From contig JAISDF010000158.1 of the NCBI GenBank assembly GCA_031265025.1, forward strand, positions 1 through 10,041: a stretch of DNA of 10,041 nt. Reading direction: 5' to 3'. Below are positions 1 through 6,391 of the stretch, piece after piece. Every line of letters begins with the position of its first letter. Position 1 is the stretch's first letter. Below the pieces are notes generated by a model. The model searched no databases, was not told where the DNA came from, and saw only the letters and a list, made by a program, of their open reading frames with translations. Source of the stretch: Spirochaetaceae bacterium (lineage in GTDB: Bacteria > Spirochaetota > Spirochaetia > Treponematales > Breznakiellaceae). Position numbers and translations under genes: made by a program.

Positions 1-115
1 GTATGAGGCGCGGGGCAAGGAGGGGGGTGTCGGTTTCGAGATAGGCCCTTTCGTCAAAAAAAGCGCGGGTCCCCTGTATGACGCGGGCCCTCTTTTCCAG
101 CGCTTCAATATCCAT
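1..115 (-). CDS. epmA: EF-P lysine aminoacylase (EpmA/GenX-like), N-terminal fragment cut by window edge
   Basis: Only the first 38 codons are present, starting at the ATG at 115-113; the gene runs off the left edge. The fragment contains a class II aminoacyl-tRNA synthetase motif 1: an R-A-F-F segment followed by YLETDTPLLAP, close to the RxFFxxRGxLEVETP pattern of the LysRS family. Motif 1 begins almost at the N-terminus, so there is no room for the OB-fold anticodon-binding domain of true LysS or AspS. That points to EpmA/GenX (PoxA/YjeA), which ligates beta-lysine or lysine to elongation factor P. The first 11 nt overlap the end of murD in another frame. AGGA lies 4 nt before the ATG, so the two are probably co-transcribed and translationally coupled. 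A truncated or unusual LysS remains possible because the catalytic core is not visible. Confidence 0.6.
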   Translation of the reverse strand, partial: MDIEALEKRARVIQGTRAFFDERAYLETDTPLLAPRLI

Positions 116-1550
116 CAGGTCCTGTCTTGGCCGGGGAACCGGTTAGGCGCAAGACCGCTTCCTTAAAACGGCGGCCCCGGTCAAATTCGTTGAGGAACAT
201 GCCGAAGGAAGTGCAGCCCGGACAGAGGGCCACGACGCCTTTTCCGTTTGCCGCGTCTATGGCCCTGAGCACCGCCGTATCAAGGTCGTCAAAGGGTCCC
301 TGAAACGGAATACATCTGTCTTTAAGAAGCGGCGAAAGTTTAAGGCTCCCGGTTCCTGAGAGGAGTATTATTGCCCTTGTTTTTGAAGCGGCTCTGACCA
401 GGGGGCCGTAGTCAAGGCCCTTGTCGTTGCCCCCCGCCAGCAGCACCGGGGGGCTGTCAAAGGCCTCTATCCCGGCGGCGGCGGCTTCGGGAATGGTGGC
501 GGCGCTGTCATTGTAAAAGCGCACGCCGTCCTTTTCGTAAAAGAACTCAAGGCGGTGCTCTATACCCCGGAACTGTCCCAGAGAGCGGTAAATAGCGTCA
601 GGGGCGAAACCAAGGTCAAGGAGGGCAAGGCCCGCCGCGAGGAGGTTCTTTTTCTGGTGCCTGCCGGGAATGAGGAGTTTTGGGGGAACCAGTTCCGTAA
701 CCTGCCCGTCAATCCTGGCAAGGCCGGGCCCGTCTGGTCCGTCAAGCCAGGCCCCGGCGCTGTGTTCGGGAAGCGGCGTTGAGGCGTAGACCAGGGGCCT
801 GGCCCTGGTTTCGGCAAGAAAAACGCTCCCCCACTTGTCGTCCCCGGCCACGGTACAATCCCCGCCGTCCTGGCCCCGGTAGATGATTTTTTTGTCGTTT
901 ACATAGGCGTCCATGGTTCCGTAACGGTCCATGTGGTCGCTCATGATGGCGGTAAGCAGGGCGGAGCGAGGCTTGAGCAGCGCCTCGTTACTCCCTTCCC
1001 TTTTTCGTCCGGCAAGGTCGCCGAGCTGCCAGCTTGAAAGTTCCAGAACCACGTCATCGCCGGGCCGTAACGAGTCAAGGAAACCCAGGGGCGAGACGGC
1101 TATATTGCCGCCCAGAAAACTCCGCCGCTCCGGCCCTTCCAGGGTTTTCTGGACCCAGTGCATGGCCGCGGCCGTACTGGACTTGCCCTTGGAACCGGTA
1201 ACGGCGCTGAGCCGGGCGGGAGAGGCCGCGAGGAACAGGGAAATATCGGTTTCGATACGTTTCGCGCAGGCAAGGTAGGGCGAGAGGGGGGGCACGCCGG
1301 GATTTTTAATCACCATATCGGCGTTTCTGAAATCTTCCATCTCATGACGGCCCAGGACATAGCGTATACCCTTCAATCCTTCAAGCTCTTTAATTGAAGG
1401 GGCAAGAACTTTTTCGTCCCTGAGATCGGTTATGGTCAGTTCCGCTCCCCGGCGGGCAAGATAGCGCGCGGATTCAAGCCCCCCGCCGTTAAGGCCCAGG
1501 CCCATGACCACCGCTTTCATGCCCGCGTACTGAAAGGAAACTTCCGCCAT
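105..1550 (-). CDS. murD: UDP-N-acetylmuramoyl-L-alanine--D-glutamate ligase MurD
   Basis: MurD adds D-glutamate to UDP-MurNAc-L-Ala in the cytoplasm using ATP, the second peptide step of peptidoglycan precursor synthesis. Numbered from the ATG at 1550 (481 aa), the N-terminal Rossmann-like domain starts with KAVVMGLGLNGGG (12-24). The central ATPase has a P-loop VTGSKGKSST (117-126), ELSSWQL (170-176), and SDHMDRYG followed by NDKK (204-221), whose first Lys is the probable carbamylated residue. The C-terminal domain has HRLEF (332-336), NDSAATIP (347-354), GGNDKGLDY (373-381) and CPGCTSFGMF (443-452). An ATG at 1616 would add 22 residues not typical of the family. I prefer 1550 because AGGGGAG lies 3 nt upstream and the Rossmann strand follows within about 12 residues. 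The stop overlaps the start of the epmA-like gene. Confidence 0.93.
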   Translation of the reverse strand: MAEVSFQYAGMKAVVMGLGLNGGGLESARYLARRGAELTITDLRDEKVLAPSIKELEGLKGIRYVLGRHEMEDFRNADMVIKNPGVPPLSPYLACAKRIETDISLFLAASPARLSAVTGSKGKSSTAAAMHWVQKTLEGPERRSFLGGNIAVSPLGFLDSLRPGDDVVLELSSWQLGDLAGRKREGSNEALLKPRSALLTAIMSDHMDRYGTMDAYVNDKKIIYRGQDGGDCTVAGDDKWGSVFLAETRARPLVYASTPLPEHSAGAWLDGPDGPGLARIDGQVTELVPPKLLIPGRHQKKNLLAAGLALLDLGFAPDAIYRSLGQFRGIEHRLEFFYEKDGVRFYNDSAATIPEAAAAGIEAFDSPPVLLAGGNDKGLDYGPLVRAASKTRAIILLSGTGSLKLSPLLKDRCIPFQGPFDDLDTAVLRAIDAANGKGVVALCPGCTSFGMFLNEFDRGRRFKEAVLRLTGSPAKTGPDGY

Positions 1551-1594
1551 GCTCTCCCCTGTACGGAAGGCGGCCGGATAAACCACTTTCCGCC

Positions 1595-1624
1595 TTGCCG
1601 GTTTCAGATAGTTCATAGTATAGT
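1595..1624 (+). promoter_or_regulatory. candidate promoter of the FecR-domain gene, leaderless type
   Basis: TTGCCG (1595-1600, 4 of 6 to the -35 consensus), an 18-bp spacer and TATAGT (1619-1624, 5 of 6 to -10). Only 7 nt separate the -10 box from the ATG at 1632, so the expected transcription start falls at or next to the start codon. There is no Shine-Dalgarno. The sequence overlaps the divergent murD start region and contains ATAGTAT twice, 12 bp apart (1615-1621 and 1627-1633). Confidence 0.5.
1617..1622 (-). promoter_or_regulatory. possible murD -10 box
   Basis: On the minus strand the hexamer at 1622-1617 reads TATACT, a near-perfect sigma-70 -10 box. Transcription would start near 1610, giving a roughly 60-nt leader before the preferred murD ATG at 1550 with its Shine-Dalgarno. 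The -35 region 17 bp upstream (1645-1640, CTTTTC) is a poor match. The box directly abuts the alternative ATG at 1616, which argues against that start being used from this promoter. A second candidate, CATACT, lies 12 nt upstream of 1616 and would allow a short-leader long form. Confidence 0.35.
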
Positions 1625-1631
1625 AGATAGT

Positions 1632-2627
1632 ATGAGAAAGAAAAGTACGGCGGGCTTTGTTCTTTTTTTCCTTGCCCTCCTGTTTTGGCAGCCCGGTTTT
1701 TCAGGCGCCCAGGAAAACGGCCCCATACAGATTATTGACGCCAGAGGTTCAGACTTTATTATCCTTACCCAGGGCAGACGGGCTGTTTACGGCGCCGAAC
1801 GGTTCCGGGAGGCGTCTGTATACCTCAATGTGGGGGATATGCTCCAGACGGGCCCCGACAGTTTTGCCGAATTGCGGTTTTCTGGCGGCGCTCTCCTCAA
1901 AGTGGCTGAAAATTCCTCGCTCCTGATCGGAGAGGGAGGGGTAGAAACGGCAATAAGGCTTTTTTACGGCAGGCTGCGTTTCAGGACCGCGCCGGGCCGG
2001 GGCTTTGCCATAAGCGCCGCTTCCCGAAGCGTGGAACTTGATTCGGGCGACGCGGCGGCGGACTATATGCTCCGGCCGGGAAGCGCCTCGGCAAAACCCT
2101 TCCTGACGGTTTCGGTGTTTGGGGGAAACGCCCGCATCCGCGCCGGGGATCAGTCTCCGTTTCATGAACTGGCCGCCTTTGAAAGGCTCGGCCTTGAGGA
2201 AACGTCTTCCTTTGCCTGGGCGGAAAGGGGCATTGTCGATGACGAAACCCTGGCGTACTGGAACGCCCACAACTTTTTGGGCGGCCCTCCCCTGGTCCGG
2301 CCGGGGACCGTAGTGGCAGAGCCGGAGAGCGAACAGTCAAGGCAGATTCCCTTTACCCTGCCCGATACTTCGGTGTTCAGGCAGACCAACAGGATGAAGA
2401 ATGTCATGACAGCCACGGGCCTTGTGTTTTCCCTTGCCGGCCTGGGTCTTAACGGCGCGGGGTTCTGGCATCTTGAATGGGAGAACTACGATACGGCCCG
2501 CATGTTCCTGATCTCGGGCGCGGCGGTTTCGGGCTTTGGCATACTGAGCCTCATTGGTTCCCTGATGACGAATCCGCCTTCCGACGCCGCGCTTAACGCC
2601 GCCAATGCCCCGGCGGTCCGGCCCTGA
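1632..2627 (+). CDS. FecR-domain secreted/membrane-anchored protein of unknown role
   Basis: The 331-aa product starts with a clear signal peptide: MRKK, a hydrophobic core at about residues 8-23, and a probable cleavage region near FSGAQ (23-27). A FecR-like domain covers roughly 65-175. Its core reads VGDMLQTGPDSFAELRF (67-83) followed by a strand with KVAENSSLLI (90-99), the pattern shared by FecR-fold proteins. Two hydrophobic segments near the C-terminus (about 256-278 and 290-312) look like membrane helices, followed by an Ala/Pro-rich tail. The domain would therefore lie outside the cytoplasmic membrane, with the C-terminus as anchor. There is no adjacent sigma factor or TonB receptor, so classical Fec signalling is unlikely; in spirochaetes such proteins are generally uncharacterised. 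The signal peptide fixes the start, although no Shine-Dalgarno precedes it. The next gene follows after 18 bp and is probably co-transcribed. Confidence 0.8.
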   Translation: MRKKSTAGFVLFFLALLFWQPGFSGAQENGPIQIIDARGSDFIILTQGRRAVYGAERFREASVYLNVGDMLQTGPDSFAELRFSGGALLKVAENSSLLIGEGGVETAIRLFYGRLRFRTAPGRGFAISAASRSVELDSGDAAADYMLRPGSASAKPFLTVSVFGGNARIRAGDQSPFHELAAFERLGLEETSSFAWAERGIVDDETLAYWNAHNFLGGPPLVRPGTVVAEPESEQSRQIPFTLPDTSVFRQTNRMKNVMTATGLVFSLAGLGLNGAGFWHLEWENYDTARMFLISGAAVSGFGILSLIGSLMTNPPSDAALNAANAPAVRP

Positions 2628-2645
2628 GGACCCGGCGGAACAGCG

Positions 2646-3668
2646 ATGGCCCTTATAGAAACTGAAGTTCCCGCCCTGGATGAATACGGCTATCCCCGCA
2701 ATTTCGGCTGGGCAAAACGCCCCCTGTTTCAATATAACCATACACAGGTTGAAGCGCCGGGCAGGAGGATATACGGGTCCGACCGGTATATAATTTTTTC
2801 GCCCCAGCATCTCATTCACGGCGAAATTTTTGACGGCGGCCTCATGGGTTTTGCGGCGCTTACCATCATTTCTTTCAAGAGCAAGACCCGCAGTTCCCTG
2901 TCCATAGTAAGCCCCCTTCCTTTGGGGAGTTTCGGCCTTCCTGATTCAAGCGAATCAGGTTCAATCAAAGTGCAGCGCGGCAGATTTACCCTGGACTTTG
3001 TCGCCATGGCAGGCGGGGCCCGCATACTCAAGGCGGACATTCCCAAGTTCAGCCATAACAGGGGGCTCAGGGGCGTTATCGTACTCACCCCGCCTGAGGG
3101 CGGCGAGTCAATAGTCACCAATCTTCCCTGGCGGGAAGAAAAGAGCGCCTTCCAGTATACCCGGCGTTCTCCCTGGTATGTCGCCGAGGGCGTCATGCAG
3201 TTTGCCGGGCACGAACTGGTTTTTACCAAGGGAAGCGCCTGGGGCATCTTTGACTGGAACCGGGGGGTAAGGCCCCGGCGTGACGTGCGTTTCTGGGCGG
3301 CGGGCTCGGGCCTTGCCGGGGAACGGCATATAAGTTTCAGCGTCGGCTATGGATCGGCGGACAACAGCTTTGCCACGGAGAACGCCTTTTTTGTGGACGG
3401 AAAGCTCCACAAGCTCGACCAGGTTACCTTTCAGATCAATCCGTCCTATTGGCTTGACAAGTGGCATTTTACCAGCAATGACGGAAGGCTCAAGATGGAA
3501 TTTACCCCTGTCATGGAACGCTCCGTGCGGCATCAGTTTTTCTTTCATACCCACCGCCGCCGTCAGGTCTTTGGCACTTTTTCGGGAACCATTGCCCTCG
3601 ACAGCGGGGAAGAAATCGCCTTCAGGAATATCGTGGGCATGGGCGAGAGGAAAAAGACCCGGTTCTAG
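2646..3668 (+). CDS. DUF2804 family protein
   Basis: This 340-aa protein matches the DUF2804 family as I remember it. The most diagnostic stretch is at 234-257, with GYGSADNSFATEN followed by an aromatic pair and DGKLHKL. Other family-like features are GYPRNFGWAKRP near the N-terminus (15-26), SDRYIIFSP (45-53), GIFDWNRGV (200-208) and FTSNDGRLKMEF (275-286). The family is mostly beta, and its biochemical function is not established to my knowledge. There is no signal peptide or membrane segment, so a cytoplasmic location is likely, in contrast to its secreted upstream neighbour. The ATG at 2646 has only a weak ribosome site (GGCGGA about 8 nt upstream). It lies 18 bp after the FecR-domain gene on the same strand, suggesting one transcript. 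The stop converges on murE. Confidence 0.78.
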   Translation: MALIETEVPALDEYGYPRNFGWAKRPLFQYNHTQVEAPGRRIYGSDRYIIFSPQHLIHGEIFDGGLMGFAALTIISFKSKTRSSLSIVSPLPLGSFGLPDSSESGSIKVQRGRFTLDFVAMAGGARILKADIPKFSHNRGLRGVIVLTPPEGGESIVTNLPWREEKSAFQYTRRSPWYVAEGVMQFAGHELVFTKGSAWGIFDWNRGVRPRRDVRFWAAGSGLAGERHISFSVGYGSADNSFATENAFFVDGKLHKLDQVTFQINPSYWLDKWHFTSNDGRLKMEFTPVMERSVRHQFFFHTHRRRQVFGTFSGTIALDSGEEIAFRNIVGMGERKKTRF

Positions 3669-3682
3669 TAAAATGCTTTTAC
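3668..3682. repeat. short inverted repeat between converging DUF2804 gene and murE
   Basis: GTAAAA-TGC-TTTTAC is a perfect 6-bp inverted repeat with a 3-nt loop. It starts on the last base of the DUF2804 stop codon. It is AT-rich and has no separate T-run, so it is not a canonical rho-independent terminator, but its position between two converging genes (gap 3669-3737) is where one would be expected. Apart from the partial repeats GTTATGCGC and GTTATGTGC near 3712-3744, nothing else is evident in the gap. Confidence 0.3.
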
Positions 3683-3737
3683 GAAATGACCGGGCCTGTC
3701 CGAAACCTCTCGTTATGCGCAGTGCCCTGTTTCATTG

Positions 3738-5303
3738 TTATGTGCCATAGCCCATTTCGGAAAGGGCTTTTTCCGCTTCGGTGATTTCGTCGTAGGGCAT
3801 TACATCACCGGCATAGATGATGGAATTTTCGTGGCCCTTTCCGAGAAGCAGCGCCAGGTCGCCGGGTCCGGCGAGGCTGAAAGCCTTTCTGATTGCTTCG
3901 CCCCGGCAGGGGATGAGAAAGAGGTCCTCGTTTCTTTTTTTCCCTTCGCAGCCCGAGGCGATTTCGTTTAGTATATCCATGGGAACTTCGCCCCTTGGGT
4001 CCTCATCGGTGAGGATCACCACGTCGGAATACGCGGCGGCAATGCGGCCCTGGACGCCGCGCTTCCCGGTGTCCCGCTCTCCGGCCGAGCCGAAGACGCT
4101 GATGATTCGTTTTCCCTTTGTCCTGTATTCTTCGCTGAGGGGCGGGAATATGGTCTCAAAGGAAGAAGGCGTATGGGCATAGTCAACCAGCACGGTAAAA
4201 TCCTGCCCCCGTGAAACCTTTGTCATTCTTCCCCGCACGGGTTTTAACAGGGGAACAAGGGGAACAAAATCCCTCACCGGGAGATCCAAAAGCCCTGACA
4301 CGACAAGGAGGCCGGCAAGCACATTGGCGCAGTTAAAAGCGCCGGGGAGCCTGTCGTTAAGCGCAATGGTTTCCCCGCTTGCCTGTACCCTGACGCGGTA
4401 ACTGTTGCCCTCCGAACCGCTTTCAAGGCCAAGGACCGAAAGGTCAGCGGCGCCGCCGTTTTTGCTGTACGAAAAGGTTTTCTGTTTTGTGGCGCCGGCA
4501 AAAAACGAAGCGCTCTTGTCATCGGCATTGATGACGCCGAAGGGCGCTGTCCCCGAGAAGAGGCCGCGCTTTGAACCTTTCCATATATCAAGGGCGCGGA
4601 AAAGATTTGCCTTGTCATCGCGGTACTGTTCCCAAGTCCCGTGGAATTCAAGATGCTCATGGGTAACATTGGTCATCACCGCGGCGTCAAAGGCCGCGTC
4701 GCCCAGGCGGTTGGTTTTTGGCGAGAGGCCGTGGGAGCTTGCCTCAAGGACCGCGTATTCGAGCCCGTTCCTGAGCATGGCGTCAAGATGGCCGTGGACC
4801 GCCGTCGCTTCCGGGGTGGTTTGGTGTTCCGGGTTGGCGGTCTCTCCGCCGCCCGTATCGTACTGCACGGTAGAAACAAAACCGGCCTTTTTCCCCGCGA
4901 GGGTCAAGAGCTGGTAAATAAGATAAACCGTGGTACTCTTGCCTTCGGTTCCCGTTACCCCGGCGACAAGCAGACGCCGCGACGGGCTTCCGTAAAAGGC
5001 GTCGGCAACAGGGGACATGGCAAAGCGGGAATCCTTCACCCTGATGAAAACAGCGCCGCTGTCATAGCGCGGCCTCTCCGCCCGGTGAACCACCGCCAAG
5101 GCTCCCCTGGCTATGGCGTCGTCGATAAAGGCATGGCCGTCGGTGTGGAGGCCGTCCAGGGCAAAGTAAAGGTTCCCCTTTTTTATCCTGCGGGAATCAT
5201 ATTCAAGACCGGTGATAAGGGGATCGGCGCTTCCGCGTCTTTCGATAAAACCCGCCTGCCTCTCCGTATCGGCGGTAAAAAATTCAGATAAACGGCGTTC
5301 CAT
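3738..5303 (-). CDS. murE: UDP-N-acetylmuramoyl-tripeptide synthetase MurE
   Basis: The 521-aa product adds the diamino acid, third residue of the stem peptide, to UDP-MurNAc-L-Ala-D-Glu. Visible motifs are GLEYDSRRIKKGNLYFAL (32-49), P-loop GVTGTEGKSTT (115-125), TTPEA (162-166), EASSHGL (187-193) and TNVTHEHLEFHG (211-222) with K231 as the probable carbamylated lysine. Further on are VDYAHTPSSFE (373-383), FGSAGERDTGKR (404-415), TDEDPRGE (432-439) and LLLGKGHEN (485-493). Diaminopimelate-adding MurE typically carries DNPR and a GGDRD-like loop. Here these are DEDPR and GSAGERD, closer to lysine-type enzymes. Treponemes are known to use L-ornithine, so L-Orn or L-Lys is the likelier substrate (inference). 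The start is supported by family length. It has no Shine-Dalgarno, and a -10 box lies 6 nt upstream. Confidence 0.93.
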   Translation of the reverse strand: MERRLSEFFTADTERQAGFIERRGSADPLITGLEYDSRRIKKGNLYFALDGLHTDGHAFIDDAIARGALAVVHRAERPRYDSGAVFIRVKDSRFAMSPVADAFYGSPSRRLLVAGVTGTEGKSTTVYLIYQLLTLAGKKAGFVSTVQYDTGGGETANPEHQTTPEATAVHGHLDAMLRNGLEYAVLEASSHGLSPKTNRLGDAAFDAAVMTNVTHEHLEFHGTWEQYRDDKANLFRALDIWKGSKRGLFSGTAPFGVINADDKSASFFAGATKQKTFSYSKNGGAADLSVLGLESGSEGNSYRVRVQASGETIALNDRLPGAFNCANVLAGLLVVSGLLDLPVRDFVPLVPLLKPVRGRMTKVSRGQDFTVLVDYAHTPSSFETIFPPLSEEYRTKGKRIISVFGSAGERDTGKRGVQGRIAAAYSDVVILTDEDPRGEVPMDILNEIASGCEGKKRNEDLFLIPCRGEAIRKAFSLAGPGDLALLLGKGHENSIIYAGDVMPYDEITEAEKALSEMGYGT

Positions 5304-5309
5304 AACCGG

Positions 5310-5338
5310 AGTATAGCGTTTTTTCCGTTTTGCGGACA
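5310..5338 (-). promoter_or_regulatory. candidate murE promoter, leaderless type
   Basis: On the minus strand TATACT (5315-5310) lies exactly 6 nt before the murE ATG (5303-5301). The spacer upstream is A-rich. The -35 position at 17 bp (5338-5333, TGTCCG) matches the consensus poorly, so the call rests on the -10 box. Transcription would begin at or within a base or two of the start codon. Confidence 0.45.
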
Positions 5339-5359
5339 GGTATGGGGCATTGCGTTATA

Positions 5360-5388
5360 TTGCATGTTTCAGCCAAAGCCCCTATACT
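5360..5388 (+). promoter_or_regulatory. candidate queD promoter with very short leader
   Basis: TTGCAT (5360-5365, 3 of 6 to -35), a 17-bp spacer and TATACT (5383-5388). The ATG at 5400 lies 11 nt after the -10 box, so the leader would be only about 5 nt and too short for a full Shine-Dalgarno; only GAG is present. An upstream in-frame ATG at 5364 lies inside the -35 element and is therefore unlikely to be the start. Confidence 0.4.
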
Positions 5389-5399
5389 TTTTCGAGCTA

Positions 5400-5777
5400 A
5401 TGTATACGCTGCGTGTCGAGGCGGAATTCGCCGCCGCCCATTATTTAAGCCACTATCACGGTAAATGTGAAAAGCTCCACGGTCATAACTACCGGGTGCG
5501 GCTCTTTCTCAGGGGCAGTATCCTGGACTCAGGAGGCATGCTTGCCGACTTTGGCCAGGTCAAAGGTGTTTTGCGGGACGTACTTGCCGTTCTTGACCAC
5601 AACAACCTCAACGATATTGAAAGTTTCAAAAACGATCCCAGCGCTGAACGTATTGCCCGGTATATATTTGATGAAGTTCTTAAACGCTTTCCGTCAGGGG
5701 GCCTTGATCCTGATCTTCTTTACGCGGCGGAGGTCTTTGAGACGCCCCGCAGCATGGCCCGTTACACCAGGGATTAG
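5400..5777 (+). CDS. queD: 6-carboxy-5,6,7,8-tetrahydropterin synthase QueD
   Basis: QueD converts 7,8-dihydroneopterin triphosphate to 6-carboxytetrahydropterin, a step towards the 7-deazaguanine precursor of queuosine in tRNA. From the ATG at 5400 the protein is 125 aa, normal for the family. The three zinc-binding histidines are visible as H14 (EFAAAH), H27 and H29 (HGHNY). The CxxxHGH pattern (C23-EKL-HGH) with catalytic Cys marks QueD rather than the PTPS-III variant. Also present are MLADFGQVK (47-55), LDHNNLND (65-72, catalytic Asp/His), PSAERIARYIF (80-90) and the substrate-binding Glu in FETP (113-116). Starting at 5364 would add 12 residues and run through the putative promoter; YTLRVEAEFAAAH is the usual family N-terminus. 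No queC, queE or queF is in the window. The last bases overlap the AMMECR1-type gene tail-to-tail. Confidence 0.92.
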   Translation: MYTLRVEAEFAAAHYLSHYHGKCEKLHGHNYRVRLFLRGSILDSGGMLADFGQVKGVLRDVLAVLDHNNLNDIESFKNDPSAERIARYIFDEVLKRFPSGGLDPDLLYAAEVFETPRSMARYTRD

Positions 5778-6337
5778 GCCTCTTCTTCGCCGAATACCAG
5801 GGCGGTAAAGGTATAGAGCCGTGCCCCCGGCGCCTTATACGAATCAGGCGGAAGTCCCGCCTTGACGCAGATATAGTCAAGAAAAGCCTGCCTGTCCCAG
5901 CCCTGTTCCACGGGAACCTGGGGGAGCAGAACGCCGGAACGGCCCCGGTATATGAGGTAGAGCCCGTGAAGGCCGACCCGCACTGTTTCCGGGTCAGGAC
6001 ATTCGGCCAGGGGAGAGAGGACCGATATTTCGATGCCGCACGCTTCCAGTTCCCCGCTGTTAAGCGGCGGAAAGCGGGGATCACCCAGGGCGGATTCAAC
6101 AGCCAGTTCACGGACCGTCTCAATGAGCGGAGCGGGGGAGCTCATTCTGCCTATACAGCCCCGCAGCCGCGTTCCCAGGCGGAGGGTAACAAAGGCCCCG
6201 CAGGGCGCGTTAAGTTCCCCGTCAGGGTTTTCCGTCCCGGCATAGCGGGGACCGCGCTTTTCAAGCCTTGCCGCTATGGCTTCCCTGGCTTCCTTGAGGA
6301 GCCGTTCCTTTCCGTTTTGGGATAAGCTGAAATTCAT
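5774..6337 (-). CDS. AMMECR1 family protein
   Basis: This 187-aa protein matches the full length of the AMMECR1 domain. The hallmark LRGCIG is at 58-63, preceded by APCGAFVTL (44-52). Next come DPRFPPL (86-92), IEISVLSPL (102-110), GVLLPQVPVEQGWD (135-148) and a conserved Cys in YICVKAGL (155-162). The bacterial family is often found with Memo-like and radical SAM proteins (the AmmeMemoRadiSam grouping), but neither is within this window. The biochemical role is unknown; the conserved LRGCIG Cys has been suggested to be functional. The ATG at 6337 fits the expected N-terminus and has no Shine-Dalgarno. The stop codon at 5776-5774 overlaps the queD stop on the other strand, leaving no room for a terminator between them. 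Confidence 0.9.
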   Translation of the reverse strand: MNFSLSQNGKERLLKEAREAIAARLEKRGPRYAGTENPDGELNAPCGAFVTLRLGTRLRGCIGRMSSPAPLIETVRELAVESALGDPRFPPLNSGELEACGIEISVLSPLAECPDPETVRVGLHGLYLIYRGRSGVLLPQVPVEQGWDRQAFLDYICVKAGLPPDSYKAPGARLYTFTALVFGEEEA

Positions 6338-6342
6338 ACTAT

Positions 6343-6391
6343 AGGGTATACCCGAAAAACACGAAAGGCAATATGATTGACAGGGTATACC
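6343..6391. repeat. duplicated AGGGTATACC motif, candidate operator pair
   Basis: The 10-mer AGGGTATACC occurs at 6343-6352 and 6382-6391, 39 bp apart start to start, in the divergent AMMECR1/gatC region. The core GGTATACC is self-complementary, and the first copy extends to the perfect 10-bp palindrome GGGTATACCC (6344-6353). Copy 1 covers the -10 candidate of the AMMECR1 gene. Copy 2 fills the 5' half of the spacer between the -35 and -10 boxes of gatC. This fits a dimeric repressor site acting on both directions, but no regulator is identified, and TATAC-rich sequence is also expected from promoters themselves. Confidence 0.4.
6345..6371 (-). promoter_or_regulatory. weak candidate promoter for the AMMECR1-family gene
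   Basis: On the minus strand TATACC (6350-6345) lies 7 nt before the ATG at 6337-6335, with TTGCCT (6371-6366) upstream at a short 15-bp spacing. A second -10-like hexamer, TATAGT (6343-6338), touches the ATG. The -10 candidate is part of the palindrome GGGTATACCC (6344-6353). The promoter is weak by consensus; its placement matches the short-leader arrangement of other genes here. Confidence 0.3.

Noticed and set aside
1551..1616. N-terminal extension of MurD from the ATG at 1616
   Set aside because: There is no Shine-Dalgarno, a -10 box touches the ATG, the residues do not resemble MurD, and a strong ribosome site precedes 1550. Not fully excluded, because a CATACT box 12 nt upstream could drive a short-leader form.
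1749..2340. Minus-strand open frames opposite the FecR-domain gene
   Set aside because: They are shadows of a gene with a clear signal peptide and domain; the translations look random and lack family motifs.
5364..5399. Upstream in-frame start for queD
   Set aside because: It falls in the -35 element of the candidate promoter, and the added residues are not part of the QueD fold.
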